From positions 1-64,000 of the forward strand of contig NZ_CP119677.1 in the NCBI RefSeq assembly GCF_029318685.1: a DNA stretch of 64,000 nucleotides. The letters are read 5' to 3'. The DNA is from Ruminiclostridium papyrosolvens DSM 2782 (lineage in GTDB: Bacteria; Bacillota; Clostridia; Acetivibrionales; DSM-1351). Of this stretch, positions 37,682-47,567 are shown piece by piece. Every line of letters begins with the position of its first letter. Position 1 is the stretch's first letter. The notes under the pieces were generated by a model. It was not told the origin of the DNA. It searched no databases and saw nothing but the letters and a program-made list of their open reading frames with translations. The position numbers were made by a program, and so were the translations under genes.

Positions 37682-38794
37682 TCAGCCCGTTACTAGTTTG
37701 CCCAGTAAAACAGCTATGTCATGGGCTGAATGTGGTTTTCCCAGTTCTTTCGAATTTTCCCTCATTATTTTGAGTGTAGAAGGGTCATTAGTTACCTGAG
37801 ACAAAATATTTACCAGATTATTAAAACTATCTATTTTGTTAGCTACGCCACTTCTGATTAAAAAGCTTGCATTACCCTCTTCCTGTCCCGGTATAGGTGA
37901 TATTATAAAAATAGGCAAACCTTTAACCAAAGCTTCGGACACAGTCATTCCACCGGGTTTTGTTATTAAAAGATCAGAAATATCCATTAGCTCGTTAACT
38001 CTTTCGGTATAGCTTAAAATCAGTACCTTTTTACTGCTTTGCGAAGCGTATTCTTCGAGCTGGAATTTTAGCTTCTGGTTGGTACCTGTAACGGCTATTA
38101 TCTGAATGTCAACATCGCAATTTAACAGTGATGCCATAGTTTTTTCAATGTTTCCAAAACCCATACCACCGCCCATTACCAGAACGGTAAATTTATCTTC
38201 CAAGCCGTATTTTACAAGTAACCCCTTTTTATCGGTTGGTGTCAGAAATTTAGGAGAAACCGGAATGCCATATGGAAAAATTATATTATCCGGTATTCCT
38301 CTGCTTATCATTTCAGACTTCATATTATCATTAGCCACAATAAATGCATCCATCCCGCTATCCAGCCACAGGGAATGAACTACATAGTCCGTGAGTATTG
38401 CCATTGTGGGGATATTCAGCTTGTTTTTACTTTTTAAAGATGACAGCATTTGCATGGGAAAGGGATGAGTACATACTATAGCCGACGGCTTATACTCATT
38501 TATAAGGGATTTTAGTTTATATGACAGAAGCTTGTTTACAGCTTTACTCATATCATATATACCCGTACCTGTCCCAGAGGCAGTATAAATCATGCTGTAT
38601 AGCTTGGGGCTTCTTTTTAAAGCGCCTAAGTAACTGCTGACAACAATTTTATCTATTACAGGATTAATATATTTCAATGCATCAAGAACATCAACTTTCC
38701 AGTCGGGAGACTGTCTCTCAATTGACTCTTTCAGTGCCTCAGCGGCCTTCATGTGACCAGTTCCCACGGAGACGTATAATATCAATACCCTCAT
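37682..38794 (-). CDS. Diacylglycerol glucosyltransferase/MGDG synthase-like (UgtP family)
   Basis: This 370-residue GT28-type enzyme has an N-terminal MGDG-synthase segment (ILYVSVGTGHMKAAEAL, the glycine-histidine motif that contacts the acceptor lipid). The C-terminal UDP-sugar domain has VMGGGMGFGNIE and DLLITKPGGMTVSEALVKGLP. The family adds glucose or galactose to diacylglycerol to make membrane glycolipids and, in some bacteria, lipoteichoic acid anchors. The sugar cannot be read from sequence. The stop is only 5 bp from the stop of the convergent lipoprotein gene, with no clear terminator between. Confidence 0.88.
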   Translation of the reverse strand: MRVLILYVSVGTGHMKAAEALKESIERQSPDWKVDVLDALKYINPVIDKIVVSSYLGALKRSPKLYSMIYTASGTGTGIYDMSKAVNKLLSYKLKSLINEYKPSAIVCTHPFPMQMLSSLKSKNKLNIPTMAILTDYVVHSLWLDSGMDAFIVANDNMKSEMISRGIPDNIIFPYGIPVSPKFLTPTDKKGLLVKYGLEDKFTVLVMGGGMGFGNIEKTMASLLNCDVDIQIIAVTGTNQKLKFQLEEYASQSSKKVLILSYTERVNELMDISDLLITKPGGMTVSEALVKGLPIFIISPIPGQEEGNASFLIRSGVANKIDSFNNLVNILSQVTNDPSTLKIMRENSKELGKPHSAHDIAVLLGKLVTG

Positions 38795-38980
38795 AAAACA
38801 CTCCAGTTCATTTGTCTGTTTGATTAATCAGAATCAATTACATTTTTGACAGTATGAAGATTATTAATACATGTTTTTATAAAGAAATAACATATTTGTG
38901 TAAATCACGAATATTTTTGAGAAATTAACCAAAAATAACTTTGCATGAAATTTGCGAGATAATCGGAAGGAGGTACAAGT

Positions 38981-39676
38981 TTGAGAAAATATAAAATAAT
39001 TGCGTTATTTTTACTAATAGTATTCAGTCTTACAATTGCAGATGAAGGAAAAATGTATTTAACAAGCTCTGCACCTTCCCTGAAAATTGGGGATAATGGT
39101 GATAAAGTTAAGGATATGCAGCAAGAATTAAAGAACTGGGGCTACTTTGACGGACAAGTTGACGGAAGATTCGGGTATGACACATTAAGATCGGTTCTCA
39201 ACTATCAAAGGCAGTACGGTTTAAAAGCTAATGGAGTTGCGGACAGAACTACTCTGCTTACAATGGGGCTTGCGGAGCTTATTGAGTCAGGTACTGTAAA
39301 TGCTGCTTCAAAATCTAACATATCAAACGAACAACTCCTTGCCAGAGCAATAAACGGTGAAGCCAGAGGTGAGCCTTTTGAAGGGCAGGTAGCAGTGGGA
39401 GCTGTAATTTTAAACAGAGTCAACAACTCAAAATTTCCAAAAACGGTAGCAGGTGTAATATACCAACCGGGTGCATTTACAGCAGTATCAGACGGGCAGA
39501 TTAATGTTCCTATCAACCCGAAATCTACAGTTGTAAAAGCTGCAAGGGATGCTCTGGCAGGTTGGGACCCTACTGACGGATGTTTATACTATTGGAATCC
39601 GGCTACAGCCACCAGTAAATGGATTTGGTCCAGAAAAGTAAGATACAAGGTGGGTAAGCATTGGTTCGGAATATAA
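38981..39676 (+). CDS. sleB: Spore cortex-lytic enzyme SleB
   Basis: SleB is a lytic transglycosylase stored in the dormant spore that degrades cortex peptidoglycan in germination. The 231-residue protein starts at TTG 38981 behind GGAAGGAGGT. A signal peptide covers about 1-20. A peptidoglycan-binding domain spans about 35-95 (KVKDMQQELKNWGYFDGQVD). The Hydrolase_2 catalytic domain spans about 112-231 (AINGEARGEPFEGQVAVGA, with the catalytic Glu). ypeB follows 15 bp later, the universal pairing. A sigma-G promoter is expected from family knowledge, but I find no convincing box. Confidence 0.95.
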   Translation: MRKYKIIALFLLIVFSLTIADEGKMYLTSSAPSLKIGDNGDKVKDMQQELKNWGYFDGQVDGRFGYDTLRSVLNYQRQYGLKANGVADRTTLLTMGLAELIESGTVNAASKSNISNEQLLARAINGEARGEPFEGQVAVGAVILNRVNNSKFPKTVAGVIYQPGAFTAVSDGQINVPINPKSTVVKAARDALAGWDPTDGCLYYWNPATATSKWIWSRKVRYKVGKHWFGI

Positions 39677-39691
39677 TATGGAGGTGATAAT

Positions 39692-41083
39692 ATGGCTGAT
39701 AATGGATTTCATTTAAATGATAGAAGAAGATCATGGGCAGTACCGATTGCAGTTATAGCAATTCTTGCTCTTGTAGGGGTATTGGCATGGGGGTACAATC
39801 AGAACAGGCAGTTAAAAAAATATCAGGTATTAATGACAAACCAGTATAACAGGGCTTTTGTTGATTTATCCGATTATGTTGATAATGTTGAAGCTCTAAT
39901 GGCAAAATCTTTGGTTACTTCAACACCCTTAAGCACATCAAAAATGCTTGAGGAAGTTTGGAGACAGTCAAATCTTGCCCAAACAAATATGGGGCAGCTT
40001 CCAATAGCACCGCCAATACTTGAAAAGACATCTAACTTTTTAACACAAGCCGGAGATATGGCATATTCTCTTAATAGCAAAACAATGAATGGTATTCCTT
40101 TGAATGAAAAAGAGTATGACGCTCTGAAAAAGCTTCACGGGTATGCGGTTTCCCTTCAAAAGAATCTGCAAGGAATTGAATCACAGGTTATTCAGGGGAA
40201 AATGTCTTGGGGAAACTATACTGGCAAAGGTAATTTTATGGTGTCTTCTAAATCAAAAGATCCTCAGACAAGTCAGTTTGAAAACATTGATAAAACCTTT
40301 CAGGAATATCCGACTCTTATATATGATGGTCCCTACTCAGACCATATGCTTAAATCAAAGCCTCAGGGCTTGGGCAGTAAAAAAGTTAGCGTATCAGAAG
40401 CTAAGGACATTGCCATAAACTTTATAGGCAAGGACAAAGTCGGCAGTGTAAAACAGCTTGAAAGTAACGAGCTTGGAAATATTAAAACATACAGGTTTAA
40501 TGTTTTGTACAAGAACGAAAAGGACAATGAGTCTGCAGAGATTGAAGTTACTCAGCAGGGCGGGCAGGTTTACCTTATGCTGAGGAACAGGGACATTAGT
40601 AAAGATACTGTAAATATGGATAAGGCAAAGAAACTTGCTAAGGATTTTCTGACTGCAAAGGGATATAAGAATATGGTGGATACCTATTATCAAAAGGTTG
40701 ATGGTACTGCTGTTATAAGTTATGCATTCAAGCAGGGCGGAGTAATCGTTTACCCTGATCTTATCAAGGTCAAAATTGCACTGGATAATGGAGAAATAAT
40801 AGGTATCGAGTCAAAGGGGTATCTATATAACCATAAAACAAGAAATATACCTAAGACGACTCTTACTGTTGAGCAAGCTCGTGCAAAGGTTAATAACAGA
40901 ATTAAAGTAGATAGGCAGGGAGAAGCAATCATACCAACTACTTTTAAGACTGAAAAGTATTGTTACGAGTTTATGGGTAAGGTGGATGGACATGCTTTTA
41001 TTATATACATTAATGCTTTAACAGGAGTAGAAGAGGATGTACTAATGCTTGTGTCAACACCTGAAGGCACTCTTACTATGTAA
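39692..41083 (+). CDS. ypeB: Germination protein YpeB
   Basis: YpeB is needed for SleB stability and placement in the spore. The 463-residue protein has one N-terminal transmembrane helix (about 14-34). A family-specific domain follows (FVDLSDYVDNVEALMAKSL, then SQFENIDKTFQEYPTLIYDG). Two or three PepSY-like repeats occupy the C-terminus (KDIAINFIGKDKVGSVKQ; AKKLAKDFLTAKGYKN; VEQARAKVNNRIKVD). GGAGGTGAT precedes ATG 39692. It forms a two-gene operon with sleB, ended by a terminator. Confidence 0.96.
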   Translation: MADNGFHLNDRRRSWAVPIAVIAILALVGVLAWGYNQNRQLKKYQVLMTNQYNRAFVDLSDYVDNVEALMAKSLVTSTPLSTSKMLEEVWRQSNLAQTNMGQLPIAPPILEKTSNFLTQAGDMAYSLNSKTMNGIPLNEKEYDALKKLHGYAVSLQKNLQGIESQVIQGKMSWGNYTGKGNFMVSSKSKDPQTSQFENIDKTFQEYPTLIYDGPYSDHMLKSKPQGLGSKKVSVSEAKDIAINFIGKDKVGSVKQLESNELGNIKTYRFNVLYKNEKDNESAEIEVTQQGGQVYLMLRNRDISKDTVNMDKAKKLAKDFLTAKGYKNMVDTYYQKVDGTAVISYAFKQGGVIVYPDLIKVKIALDNGEIIGIESKGYLYNHKTRNIPKTTLTVEQARAKVNNRIKVDRQGEAIIPTTFKTEKYCYEFMGKVDGHAFIIYINALTGVEEDVLMLVSTPEGTLTM

Positions 41084-41101
41084 ATAAGGCAGAAATATTG
41101 C

Positions 41102-41146
41102 AAAAAAGACTTGATAGGTGCAACAATGCCTTTTCAAGTCTTTTTT
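41102..41146 (+). terminator. Terminator of sleB-ypeB
   Basis: AAAAAAGACTTGA (41102-41114) and TCAAGTCTTTTTT (41134-41146) form a perfect 13-bp stem with a 19-base loop. Confidence 0.85.
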
Positions 41147-41239
41147 GCATATAAGCAGTAATAATATATTATATTCATTGCTAATACATATGGTAAAATA
41201 TATAATTTATGTTAAAGTATGCAATTAGAGGGGGAAAAT

Positions 41240-41746
41240 ATGAATAAAATATTAAAGCAGTGCATTTTTAGCATAGTAGGATTTTTTATACTTGCAGTGG
41301 GGATAGTTGATATTATTAATGCATCTTGTGCGGCAAAATTAAATATTCTTGTGTGGTCCAGGATAGTTCCGGGTATTATACTAATTATTATTGGAGCTAT
41401 ATTTATTAAATTTGGTAAACAAGCAGCCAGTGAAGTATATGAGGATGACAAGAGTATTTCACAGATACAAATAAAGAGTTGTGAGTACATAGGTACGGGG
41501 CTTCTTTATATAATTTATTTTTTCAGGTGCCTTTTCACTCTTTTAATATCTCAGACAACGTACATACTCGGAGCACTATATAATACACCTGCTGAAATTA
41601 GAAAAACGGTTATGGATACGAGCATAGAGACATTATTTTTAAATATTCCTATAACAATAGTATACGTGCTATGTATTCTTTTGGGCATATATCTTGTGGT
41701 AAGAGGCAAAAAAGGATTTTTTGATAAACAAAAAGACAATATTTAA
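41240..41746 (+). CDS. Hypothetical four-helix membrane protein
   Basis: No family is recognised. From ATG 41240 (AGAGGGGG upstream) the product is 168 residues with four hydrophobic segments (about 6-28, 36-57, 82-107 and 135-158). The tail [12 protein letters not shown] is short and positive. It lies between ypeB and the deformylase gene with gaps on both sides, so it may be transcribed alone. A TATGGTAAAATATATAAT stretch upstream at about 41190 could hold the -10. Confidence 0.6.
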   Translation: MNKILKQCIFSIVGFFILAVGIVDIINASCAAKLNILVWSRIVPGIILIIIGAIFIKFGKQAASEVYEDDKSISQIQIKSCEYIGTGLLYIIYFFRCLFTLLISQTTYILGALYNTPAEIRKTVMDTSIETLFLNIPITIVYVLCILLGIYLVVRGKKGFFDKQKDNI

Positions 41747-41811
41747 TATATAATACTGGTTGTGACATATTAGCAGAAATTAATATTGAGATTACGGAGG
41801 AATTAATTTTT

Positions 41812-42267
41812 ATGGCACTAAGAAATATTCGAACTGTTGAAGATGAAGTTCTACGTAAAAAATGCAGACCGGTTGAGGAAGTTAATGATAAGATAAGAGA
41901 TTTGTTAAAGGATATGGCGGATACCATGTACGACACAGGGAATGGGGCAGGACTTGCAGCCCCTCAGGTAGGTATTCTTAAAAGGGCTATTGTAATAGAT
42001 ATGGGTGACGGTCTTATAAATCTTGTGAATCCGGAAATTATTGAGCAAAAAGGGTCGCAGGAGGTAATTGAAGGATGCTTGAGTATACCCGGCAAGTGGG
42101 GAAAGGTTATAAGACCATATGAAGTCAGAGTCAAAGCCTTAAATGAAAAAGGTGAAGAGGTTGTAATAAAGGGTAAAAAGGAAATGGCAAAATGCTTATG
42201 CCATGAGATAGACCATCTTGACGGTATTCTTTTTACGGACAAAGTGACAGAATACATTAAGGAATAG
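41812..42267 (+). CDS. def: Peptide deformylase
   Basis: The enzyme removes the N-formyl group from nascent proteins. The 151-residue protein has all three motifs: [10 protein letters not shown] (45-54), EGCLSIP with metal ligand Cys89, and HEIDHLDG with His131 and His135 as ligands and Glu132 as catalyst. It belongs to the compact clostridial type. ACGGAGGA precedes ATG 41812. A methyltransferase gene starts 7 bp after the stop; fmt and priA, common partners, are not here. Confidence 0.97.
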   Translation: MALRNIRTVEDEVLRKKCRPVEEVNDKIRDLLKDMADTMYDTGNGAGLAAPQVGILKRAIVIDMGDGLINLVNPEIIEQKGSQEVIEGCLSIPGKWGKVIRPYEVRVKALNEKGEEVVIKGKKEMAKCLCHEIDHLDGILFTDKVTEYIKE

Positions 42268-42274
42268 GGGTTAT

Positions 42275-42943
42275 ATGGAAAACTATGATATAGTAAAAAG
42301 AGATTTTAATGAAATATCAGATATAGTTGAAGAAAGATGGAATCATAATAACTGCTATTTCAAAAATCTTATGAAGTACCTTCATGAGGATAATGAGCTT
42401 ATTCTTGAAATCGGCTGCGGTAAAGGTGAGCTTTCTAATATGTTGGCTAAAAAAAGCGAGCACGTTATTGCAGTTGACTTGGCAGACAAAATGATAGAAA
42501 AGGCTATTTCTCAATATGGTTATAAAAATATTGATTTTATAAGTAAAAACATTCTTGATATGGAGTTTGAGGAAAATAGTTTGGATGCGATAGTTACTAC
42601 TGCTACCGCACATCATTTACCCTACGAGTGGTTGCTTTTGTTTGCACTAAAAACACTTAAACCCGGCGGTAAGCTTATAGTGCTTGACCTTTATAAAGTA
42701 AAAACCTTTACTGACATGTTTTTTAATTTACTGGCGGTGATACCGAATGTATTTATGAACATAGTGAATAACAAAAAAATTAAAACCGGTGACGAGCATA
42801 CCAGAGAAGTATGGAAAAGGCATGGAGAACATGACACATATATGACATTGAAAGAGATAAAACTGCTTGCTAAAGGGCATTTGCCTGAAGTGATTATAAG
42901 AAGGAAGCTGTTCTGGAGATACCTTATGGTTTGGGAAAAATAG
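42275..42943 (+). CDS. Class I SAM-dependent methyltransferase
   Basis: The 222-residue protein has the SAM-binding motif I ILEIGCGKGELS (about 46-57). The acidic end of strand 2 is VIAVDLADKMIEKA, and later motifs are LDAIVTTATAHHLP and LKPGGKLIVLDLYK. It resembles the UbiE/Methyltransf_11 group, but no substrate can be assigned. It follows def by 7 bp and is probably co-transcribed. A short CTCTGT/ACAGAG hairpin about 20 bp after the stop may end the transcript. Confidence 0.85.
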   Translation: MENYDIVKRDFNEISDIVEERWNHNNCYFKNLMKYLHEDNELILEIGCGKGELSNMLAKKSEHVIAVDLADKMIEKAISQYGYKNIDFISKNILDMEFEENSLDAIVTTATAHHLPYEWLLLFALKTLKPGGKLIVLDLYKVKTFTDMFFNLLAVIPNVFMNIVNNKKIKTGDEHTREVWKRHGEHDTYMTLKEIKLLAKGHLPEVIIRRKLFWRYLMVWEK

Positions 42944-43074
42944 AATCGGGGAGGCTTTAGTAATGGCTCTGTAAAACAGAGGGTAAAATTTTGTGGAACA
43001 TTTTTCATATAGTTAAGTCTAACACTATATAGCCGGCAAATAATACTAAACATTACGTATAGGAGATGATTTAT

Positions 43075-44085
43075 ATGAAAAGAACTGTTTCTGCACTTAT
43101 ACTGACAGGTGCTATTGCTCTGTCAAGCACTTTTACATTTGCTCAAACAACCCAAAAAGAGAATAAATTCAATGATATATCAGGACACTGGTGTAATTCA
43201 GCAGTACAAATGCTTATGGAGAAAAATGTTATGCCATTTACAGGTGAAAAGTTCAGTCCCGCTAAAGCAATAACCAAAGGAGAATTTGTATCTCTGCTGC
43301 ACGATGCTTTGGGAATACAGATAGAATACTTTGCAGAGCCTCAGATAAAAGATTATTTTGATGATGTGGCTCAGAATGCATCATATACTTTGGATTTAGT
43401 TGATCTTGTAACTGCCAGCGTTATAGAAAAGGGAGGGAAATTCAATCCCGGCGCTTCTATTTCCAGAGAGGAAATGGTTCATTATATAATGAATGCATAC
43501 AAGTATCAGATGGGTGACAAATATGCTCTAATAAATATTAAGCCTCCTTTCTTCAGTGATGACAGCGAGGTAACTCCTGAGTTCTCTGGGGACGTTGGAA
43601 GGGCTGCTCACTACAAACTCATTTCAGGTTCAAAAGGAATGTTTCACCCTAAAGCCAACACAACAAGGGGAGAGGCAGCAGTTGTAGTGAGCAAGCTGGT
43701 TACCATTCTTGAAAAGCAGAACCCTGTGGTAACAGTTACACCTGAGGCAGAAGTTAAAGCTGATTCTATAATTATGAAAATAACTCTAAAAAACAACTCA
43801 AAAAAGGCTGTCAGCTTCAACCATTCTTCCGGACAAAAATATGATTTTAAACTTCTGGATTCAGATAAAAAGGTACTATACACATGGTCAGCGGATAAAT
43901 TATTTACAATGGCTTTGACGTACTCAAAGTTGAATGCGGGTGAATCAGTAGTTTATACGGAAACTCTTAGCGGAGATGAATATAAAGCAATAAAGGATAA
44001 AATAGCTTCAATGAAAGCCTATGTGATTGGCAGCTCAGATGATTTCGCTTTAGATACCCAAGGCTATGAGGCCGTACTTAAATAG
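43075..44085 (+). CDS. Secreted SLH-domain protein with C-terminal BsuPI domain
   Basis: ATG 43075 is chosen (336 residues), because the upstream ATG at 43066 overlaps the ribosome site ATAGGAG. A signal peptide (about 1-24, cleavage after FAQ or TFA) comes first. Three S-layer homology repeats cover about 28-205 (DISGHWCNSAVQMLMEKNV; KGEFVSLLHDALG; TRGEAAVVVSKLV). The last 115 residues match BsuPI, the fold of the Bacillus intracellular proteinase inhibitor (MKITLKNNSKKAVSFNHSSG and YDFKLLDSDKKVLYTWSADK). SLH repeats bind pyruvylated cell-wall polymer, so the BsuPI domain would be displayed on the surface. The gene is monocistronic. Confidence 0.85.
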   Translation: MKRTVSALILTGAIALSSTFTFAQTTQKENKFNDISGHWCNSAVQMLMEKNVMPFTGEKFSPAKAITKGEFVSLLHDALGIQIEYFAEPQIKDYFDDVAQNASYTLDLVDLVTASVIEKGGKFNPGASISREEMVHYIMNAYKYQMGDKYALINIKPPFFSDDSEVTPEFSGDVGRAAHYKLISGSKGMFHPKANTTRGEAAVVVSKLVTILEKQNPVVTVTPEAEVKADSIIMKITLKNNSKKAVSFNHSSGQKYDFKLLDSDKKVLYTWSADKLFTMALTYSKLNAGESVVYTETLSGDEYKAIKDKIASMKAYVIGSSDDFALDTQGYEAVLK

Positions 44086-44118
44086 AGTAATACATTAAAT
44101 ATAAATTGGTAAATTATT

Positions 44119-44143
44119 AAGGGAGACGTAAAACGTCTCCCTT
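44119..44143 (+). terminator. Terminator after the SLH-BsuPI gene
   Basis: AAGGGAGACGT and ACGTCTCCCTT form a perfect 11-bp stem around AAA, followed by TG and T residues. Confidence 0.85.
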
Positions 44144-44249
44144 TGTCATATACTAAACATATGAGAAAAAAATTGAAATACAAATAGGATAATAGTAATA
44201 TTATATTGAATGTATAATATTACATATATAAACCAACAGGAGGATGCAA

Positions 44250-45239
44250 GTGGAAAATAACATTGACGAACAGAAAAAAAGATTGCCAGGGCCTGTAGCC
44301 TCAGGAATTCTTTTTTCTATAGTAACCATTTTACTCACCTTTGGAGGACCTATACTGAACTTTAAAAACAATTATTTAAAGAGTGGGTTGGGAGAATTGA
44401 TTTTTATTCTACTGCCGGTAATGGTTTTTTTGATTATCGGAAGATATGATATAAAAAGTACGCTGAATTTAAGAGGAACCAGACCTTTGAATTATCTGCT
44501 TGTAGTTCTCTTAACGTTGTTTGGAATGCCCGTGGTAGGAGTCCTTAATGCAATAACCTATGTATTAATCAGACAAATATTCGGAAGAAATTTGCCTGTA
44601 CCAAAGGTAATTGTAAACGATGTACCTACCCTTTTTATAGCTTTACTGGTTATAGGGGTTTCGGCAGCAGTTTGCGAGGAAGTAATGTTCCGTGGTCTTA
44701 TACAGAAAGGCTACCGTAAGTTTGGTATCGCCGTTTCTCTTGGAATAACATCTGTATTATTCGGACTTCTGCACCGTGATATTCAAAAGGCAGTAAGTAC
44801 TATTCTCCTTGGTGCACTAATAGGGTTTATTGTATATAGAACGGGAAGCATTTTTACAGGTATGGTTGCCCATTTTACCAACAATGCATCAGCCGTATTT
44901 TTATCTTTCATGGCGTCTAAAATGACAGGATACTTAAATGAAGAGGGCTTCGGGCAAACACAGAATTTTGATTTTTCCAATTTGCATATGGCTTCAGTAG
45001 CAATTGGTTTCTTGTTCTATGCCGTTATATATATGGGTTTGGTTTCAGGCTTTGTGGCTTTGCTGTATGCATTTTACAGAAATACAAAGAAGGATGTAAA
45101 GGCAATGAAGGAAGAAGCTGAACAATATGAACTAACACATGAAAAAGTCGGGGCTTCTGCAATTTTGAGCATGCTCCCGGGGCTTCTGATTATTTTATTT
45201 ACATTCTTGTACCAGATAATGAAATTGAAATGGGGTTAA
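44250..45239 (+). CDS. CPBP-family intramembrane metalloprotease
   Basis: From GTG 44250 (AGGAGG ends 6 bp upstream; ATG 44244 overlaps that site) the product is 329 residues. It has about eight hydrophobic segments. The CPBP/Abi motifs are present: EEVMFRG (paired Glu and Arg), FGLLHRD (His), and HFTNNASAV (His and Asn). Relatives include Rce1 CAAX proteases and bacteriocin self-immunity proteins; the substrate is unknown. The final helix is preceded by a cytoplasmic loop. It converges with the dnaI-like gene across a shared terminator. Confidence 0.85.
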   Translation: MENNIDEQKKRLPGPVASGILFSIVTILLTFGGPILNFKNNYLKSGLGELIFILLPVMVFLIIGRYDIKSTLNLRGTRPLNYLLVVLLTLFGMPVVGVLNAITYVLIRQIFGRNLPVPKVIVNDVPTLFIALLVIGVSAAVCEEVMFRGLIQKGYRKFGIAVSLGITSVLFGLLHRDIQKAVSTILLGALIGFIVYRTGSIFTGMVAHFTNNASAVFLSFMASKMTGYLNEEGFGQTQNFDFSNLHMASVAIGFLFYAVIYMGLVSGFVALLYAFYRNTKKDVKAMKEEAEQYELTHEKVGASAILSMLPGLLIILFTFLYQIMKLKWG

Positions 45240-45243
45240 AACG

Positions 45244-45273
45244 AAAAAAATTGGGCCATAGCCCAATTTTTTT
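45244..45273. terminator. Bidirectional terminator between the CPBP and dnaI-like genes
   Basis: AAAAAAATTGGGC and GCCCAATTTTTTT form a perfect 13-bp stem around CATA, giving T runs on both strands. Confidence 0.95.
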
Positions 45274-45274
45274 G

Positions 45275-46285
45275 TTAAAGTAGTCTTATATCCTTACCAG
45301 CTAGAACCAACCTGTCAAAGTAGCCTACAATCCTTGAGGCAATACGTTCTGTATATAGCTCATAAAGCTTTTTAGGGCCTATATTCGTAGAAATAATAGT
45401 TTTACAGGTACGAACTGAGTTTTGAGACTGACGGCTGTTCAGTATATTTAATAACTCTGCATATCTTGCATCACTCAAGGGCTCTGTGCCAAGGTCGTCT
45501 ATTATCAACAGTTCTACGGAAAATATACTCTGATATTTATCGTCGGCATATTCATCTTCCTTGTAATTTCTCATTTTATGTTCTGTGATAATATCAAACA
45601 GAGCAGGAGCCGTGAGATATAACACGGTTCTACCTTGATTTATAAGTTCCCTTGCTATACAAAAAGATAGAAAGGTCTTTCCCACCCCGGTACGTCCATT
45701 AAAAAAAAGGTTCTTTTGATTAGGATTATCTATGTTTTTAATGAACTCAATACAACTTTTCCTTATGTTGTTTATGTTTTCTCTCGGCGAAATCCCAATA
45801 CCATACTTGGTTTCATTTACTTCGTCAGGATAAAGGGTTTCGTTGAAATTATCAAAACATTCCCTGCCATTTACATTTACATTTGACTGGGCAAATAAAT
45901 GTTCTATAATTTGCTGCCTGTAACAGGAACATCTATGTGAACCTGTGGTATCAGTTATATATCCCGTATCCTTGCATTTTTCACACTGATATGGAGGTAT
46001 CAGACAGTCTAAGCTGATATTATGTTCAGCCAGCAGATTATTTTTGGCTGCCGTGAGTTCTGCTACTTTTTGATTAAGCTCGTTTAAAATAATTGACTTA
46101 TCTCCTTTTGCCGACAGTATAAGCCTATTATACTTTAATCCCAGCTGGTTAATCATACTTTCAATTTCACGTAACCTTGGTATTTTCTCATATAGCTGGT
46201 ATTTTCTCTGCTCCACAATATCTGCGGCAAGCTTTTGTCGTCTTTCATACTCTCTCGCAATAATATTATGTATATCCCTATTCAT
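45275..46285 (-). CDS. dnaI: DnaC/DnaI-like helicase loader ATPase
   Basis: The 336-residue protein has an N-terminal helical part. A probable zinc-binding segment follows (CEKCKDTGYITDTTGSHRCSC, about residues 100-120, four cysteines). The AAA+ module has Walker A NGRTGVGKTFLS and Walker B LLIIDDLGTEP. This matches DnaI/DnaC and the IstB-like family. Such loaders deliver the replicative helicase to origins or restart sites. The neighbour 33 bp upstream encodes a DnaD-domain protein, its known primosome partner in Firmicutes. The operon is on the - strand. Confidence 0.88.
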   Translation of the reverse strand: MNRDIHNIIAREYERRQKLAADIVEQRKYQLYEKIPRLREIESMINQLGLKYNRLILSAKGDKSIILNELNQKVAELTAAKNNLLAEHNISLDCLIPPYQCEKCKDTGYITDTTGSHRCSCYRQQIIEHLFAQSNVNVNGRECFDNFNETLYPDEVNETKYGIGISPRENINNIRKSCIEFIKNIDNPNQKNLFFNGRTGVGKTFLSFCIARELINQGRTVLYLTAPALFDIITEHKMRNYKEDEYADDKYQSIFSVELLIIDDLGTEPLSDARYAELLNILNSRQSQNSVRTCKTIISTNIGPKKLYELYTERIASRIVGYFDRLVLAGKDIRLL

Positions 46286-46318
46286 AAACTACCTCTTTCA
46301 TTCTTTTATGTGGTTTAC

Positions 46319-47305
46319 CTATTTTGAGGTGTTTGTAAAAAAGTTTTCAAAGTATTCATCATCGTATTCCCTTTGCTCAAAGTTATCCCTTTGAGACTGT
46401 TTAGGCTTAGCATTCTGTGTGCTCTGGCCTGCTTGAGGCTGGGTCTTAATACTATTTTCATATCCAAGTATTTCTTCAGCAGTAACCAGTCCCAGGTCAT
46501 GCCAGCGGGTTAATACATTATTGAGGAACTTAAAGTCAGGATTTGTCTTTCCAACAGTTTTTTTCAAGGCTAGTTCAATAACATCAAACCCGTATTTATA
46601 ATCAATAACCCATCTTTCTACATATTCACTTTCGTATTCTGTCAGAGCACGTCTTAAACGGAGCTTCTTGATAATAGTACCTTTAATGCCACGTACTTGT
46701 GCCATATCCTCAAAGTACTTTTCAAGGTCAAAAAAGTTCTGGATGCCCCTTCTGTGCCAGTTTGTTGCAACTGCCTCTATATAACTCTTATGAAAGGTAT
46801 TATTGTCATGACAGTACTTAAAAAGGGTGTACATGACATCCTCATCAAACTTGTAAATGGTAAACCAGTTATCTATAGTCAGATACCAGTTTGGAGCCAT
46901 AAGCCCCTGAAAAAACTTAGAATTTATTGCGGCAAGTGTGTTGTTTCTGCTTTTATTCTTTTCAAAGTTCGCGTTAGCTTGCTCAGGTGTTGAAACTGCC
47001 TTTAGTTTGTACATTCTTTGTATTTCGGCTTCTTTTAAGTCACTGAGCTGTATTTTGTCTTCTACCCAAGTGATAACCTCCAGATTATCAAGACTGGTTA
47101 AGGCAGATTTTACCTCATCCATAGACAGGTTAAGAGTCTTTGCAAGTTCGTCTGAGGTTACTTTCTTATTATGTTTGCAAAGGAACAGCATATAAATATA
47201 TACCTTTACGCATGTGCTGTCCATGGAAGGCATATATTGGCTGATAAAAATATCTGACACCAGTGTGTCAGAGTAAAGTAATGACTTGAAATCCTCAAAA
47301 TACAT
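46319..47305 (-). CDS. dnaD: DnaD-domain primosome protein
   Basis: The 328-residue protein has an N-terminal winged helix (about 1-110: STCVKVYIYMLFLCKHNKK and VTSDELAKTLNLSMDEVKS). The C-terminal DnaB/DnaD-type domains are about 130-225 and 215-300, with the conserved WVIDYKYGFDVIELALKKT and FKFLNNVLTRWHDLG (a YxxxIxxxW-like motif). A low-complexity Q-rich tail follows. DnaD and DnaB of Bacillus remodel origin DNA and recruit the loader. Here a single gene of this class lies just upstream of the loader, the usual clostridial pairing. Confidence 0.88.
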   Translation of the reverse strand: MYFEDFKSLLYSDTLVSDIFISQYMPSMDSTCVKVYIYMLFLCKHNKKVTSDELAKTLNLSMDEVKSALTSLDNLEVITWVEDKIQLSDLKEAEIQRMYKLKAVSTPEQANANFEKNKSRNNTLAAINSKFFQGLMAPNWYLTIDNWFTIYKFDEDVMYTLFKYCHDNNTFHKSYIEAVATNWHRRGIQNFFDLEKYFEDMAQVRGIKGTIIKKLRLRRALTEYESEYVERWVIDYKYGFDVIELALKKTVGKTNPDFKFLNNVLTRWHDLGLVTAEEILGYENSIKTQPQAGQSTQNAKPKQSQRDNFEQREYDDEYFENFFTNTSK

Positions 47306-47567
47306 TTTGACTCCCGTAAACGTTATTTTATTTTTATTTTATAAAAACAATATTGATATAATTATAGCATATAAAGGACTGATAGTTGATTAGTAATAAT
47401 TATAAAATATAAAATAATCGGGTTATATAATGTACAATATATACTCTAAAGTGAAGGATGGAGTTTGTGATTATTCACTTTTAGTATAAAATTCTTATTA
47501 AAGGTCTTGTTATATTGCAAAAATATAATAAATATGAATTTGGTGTAACAATAAATTTCAAAAACTA

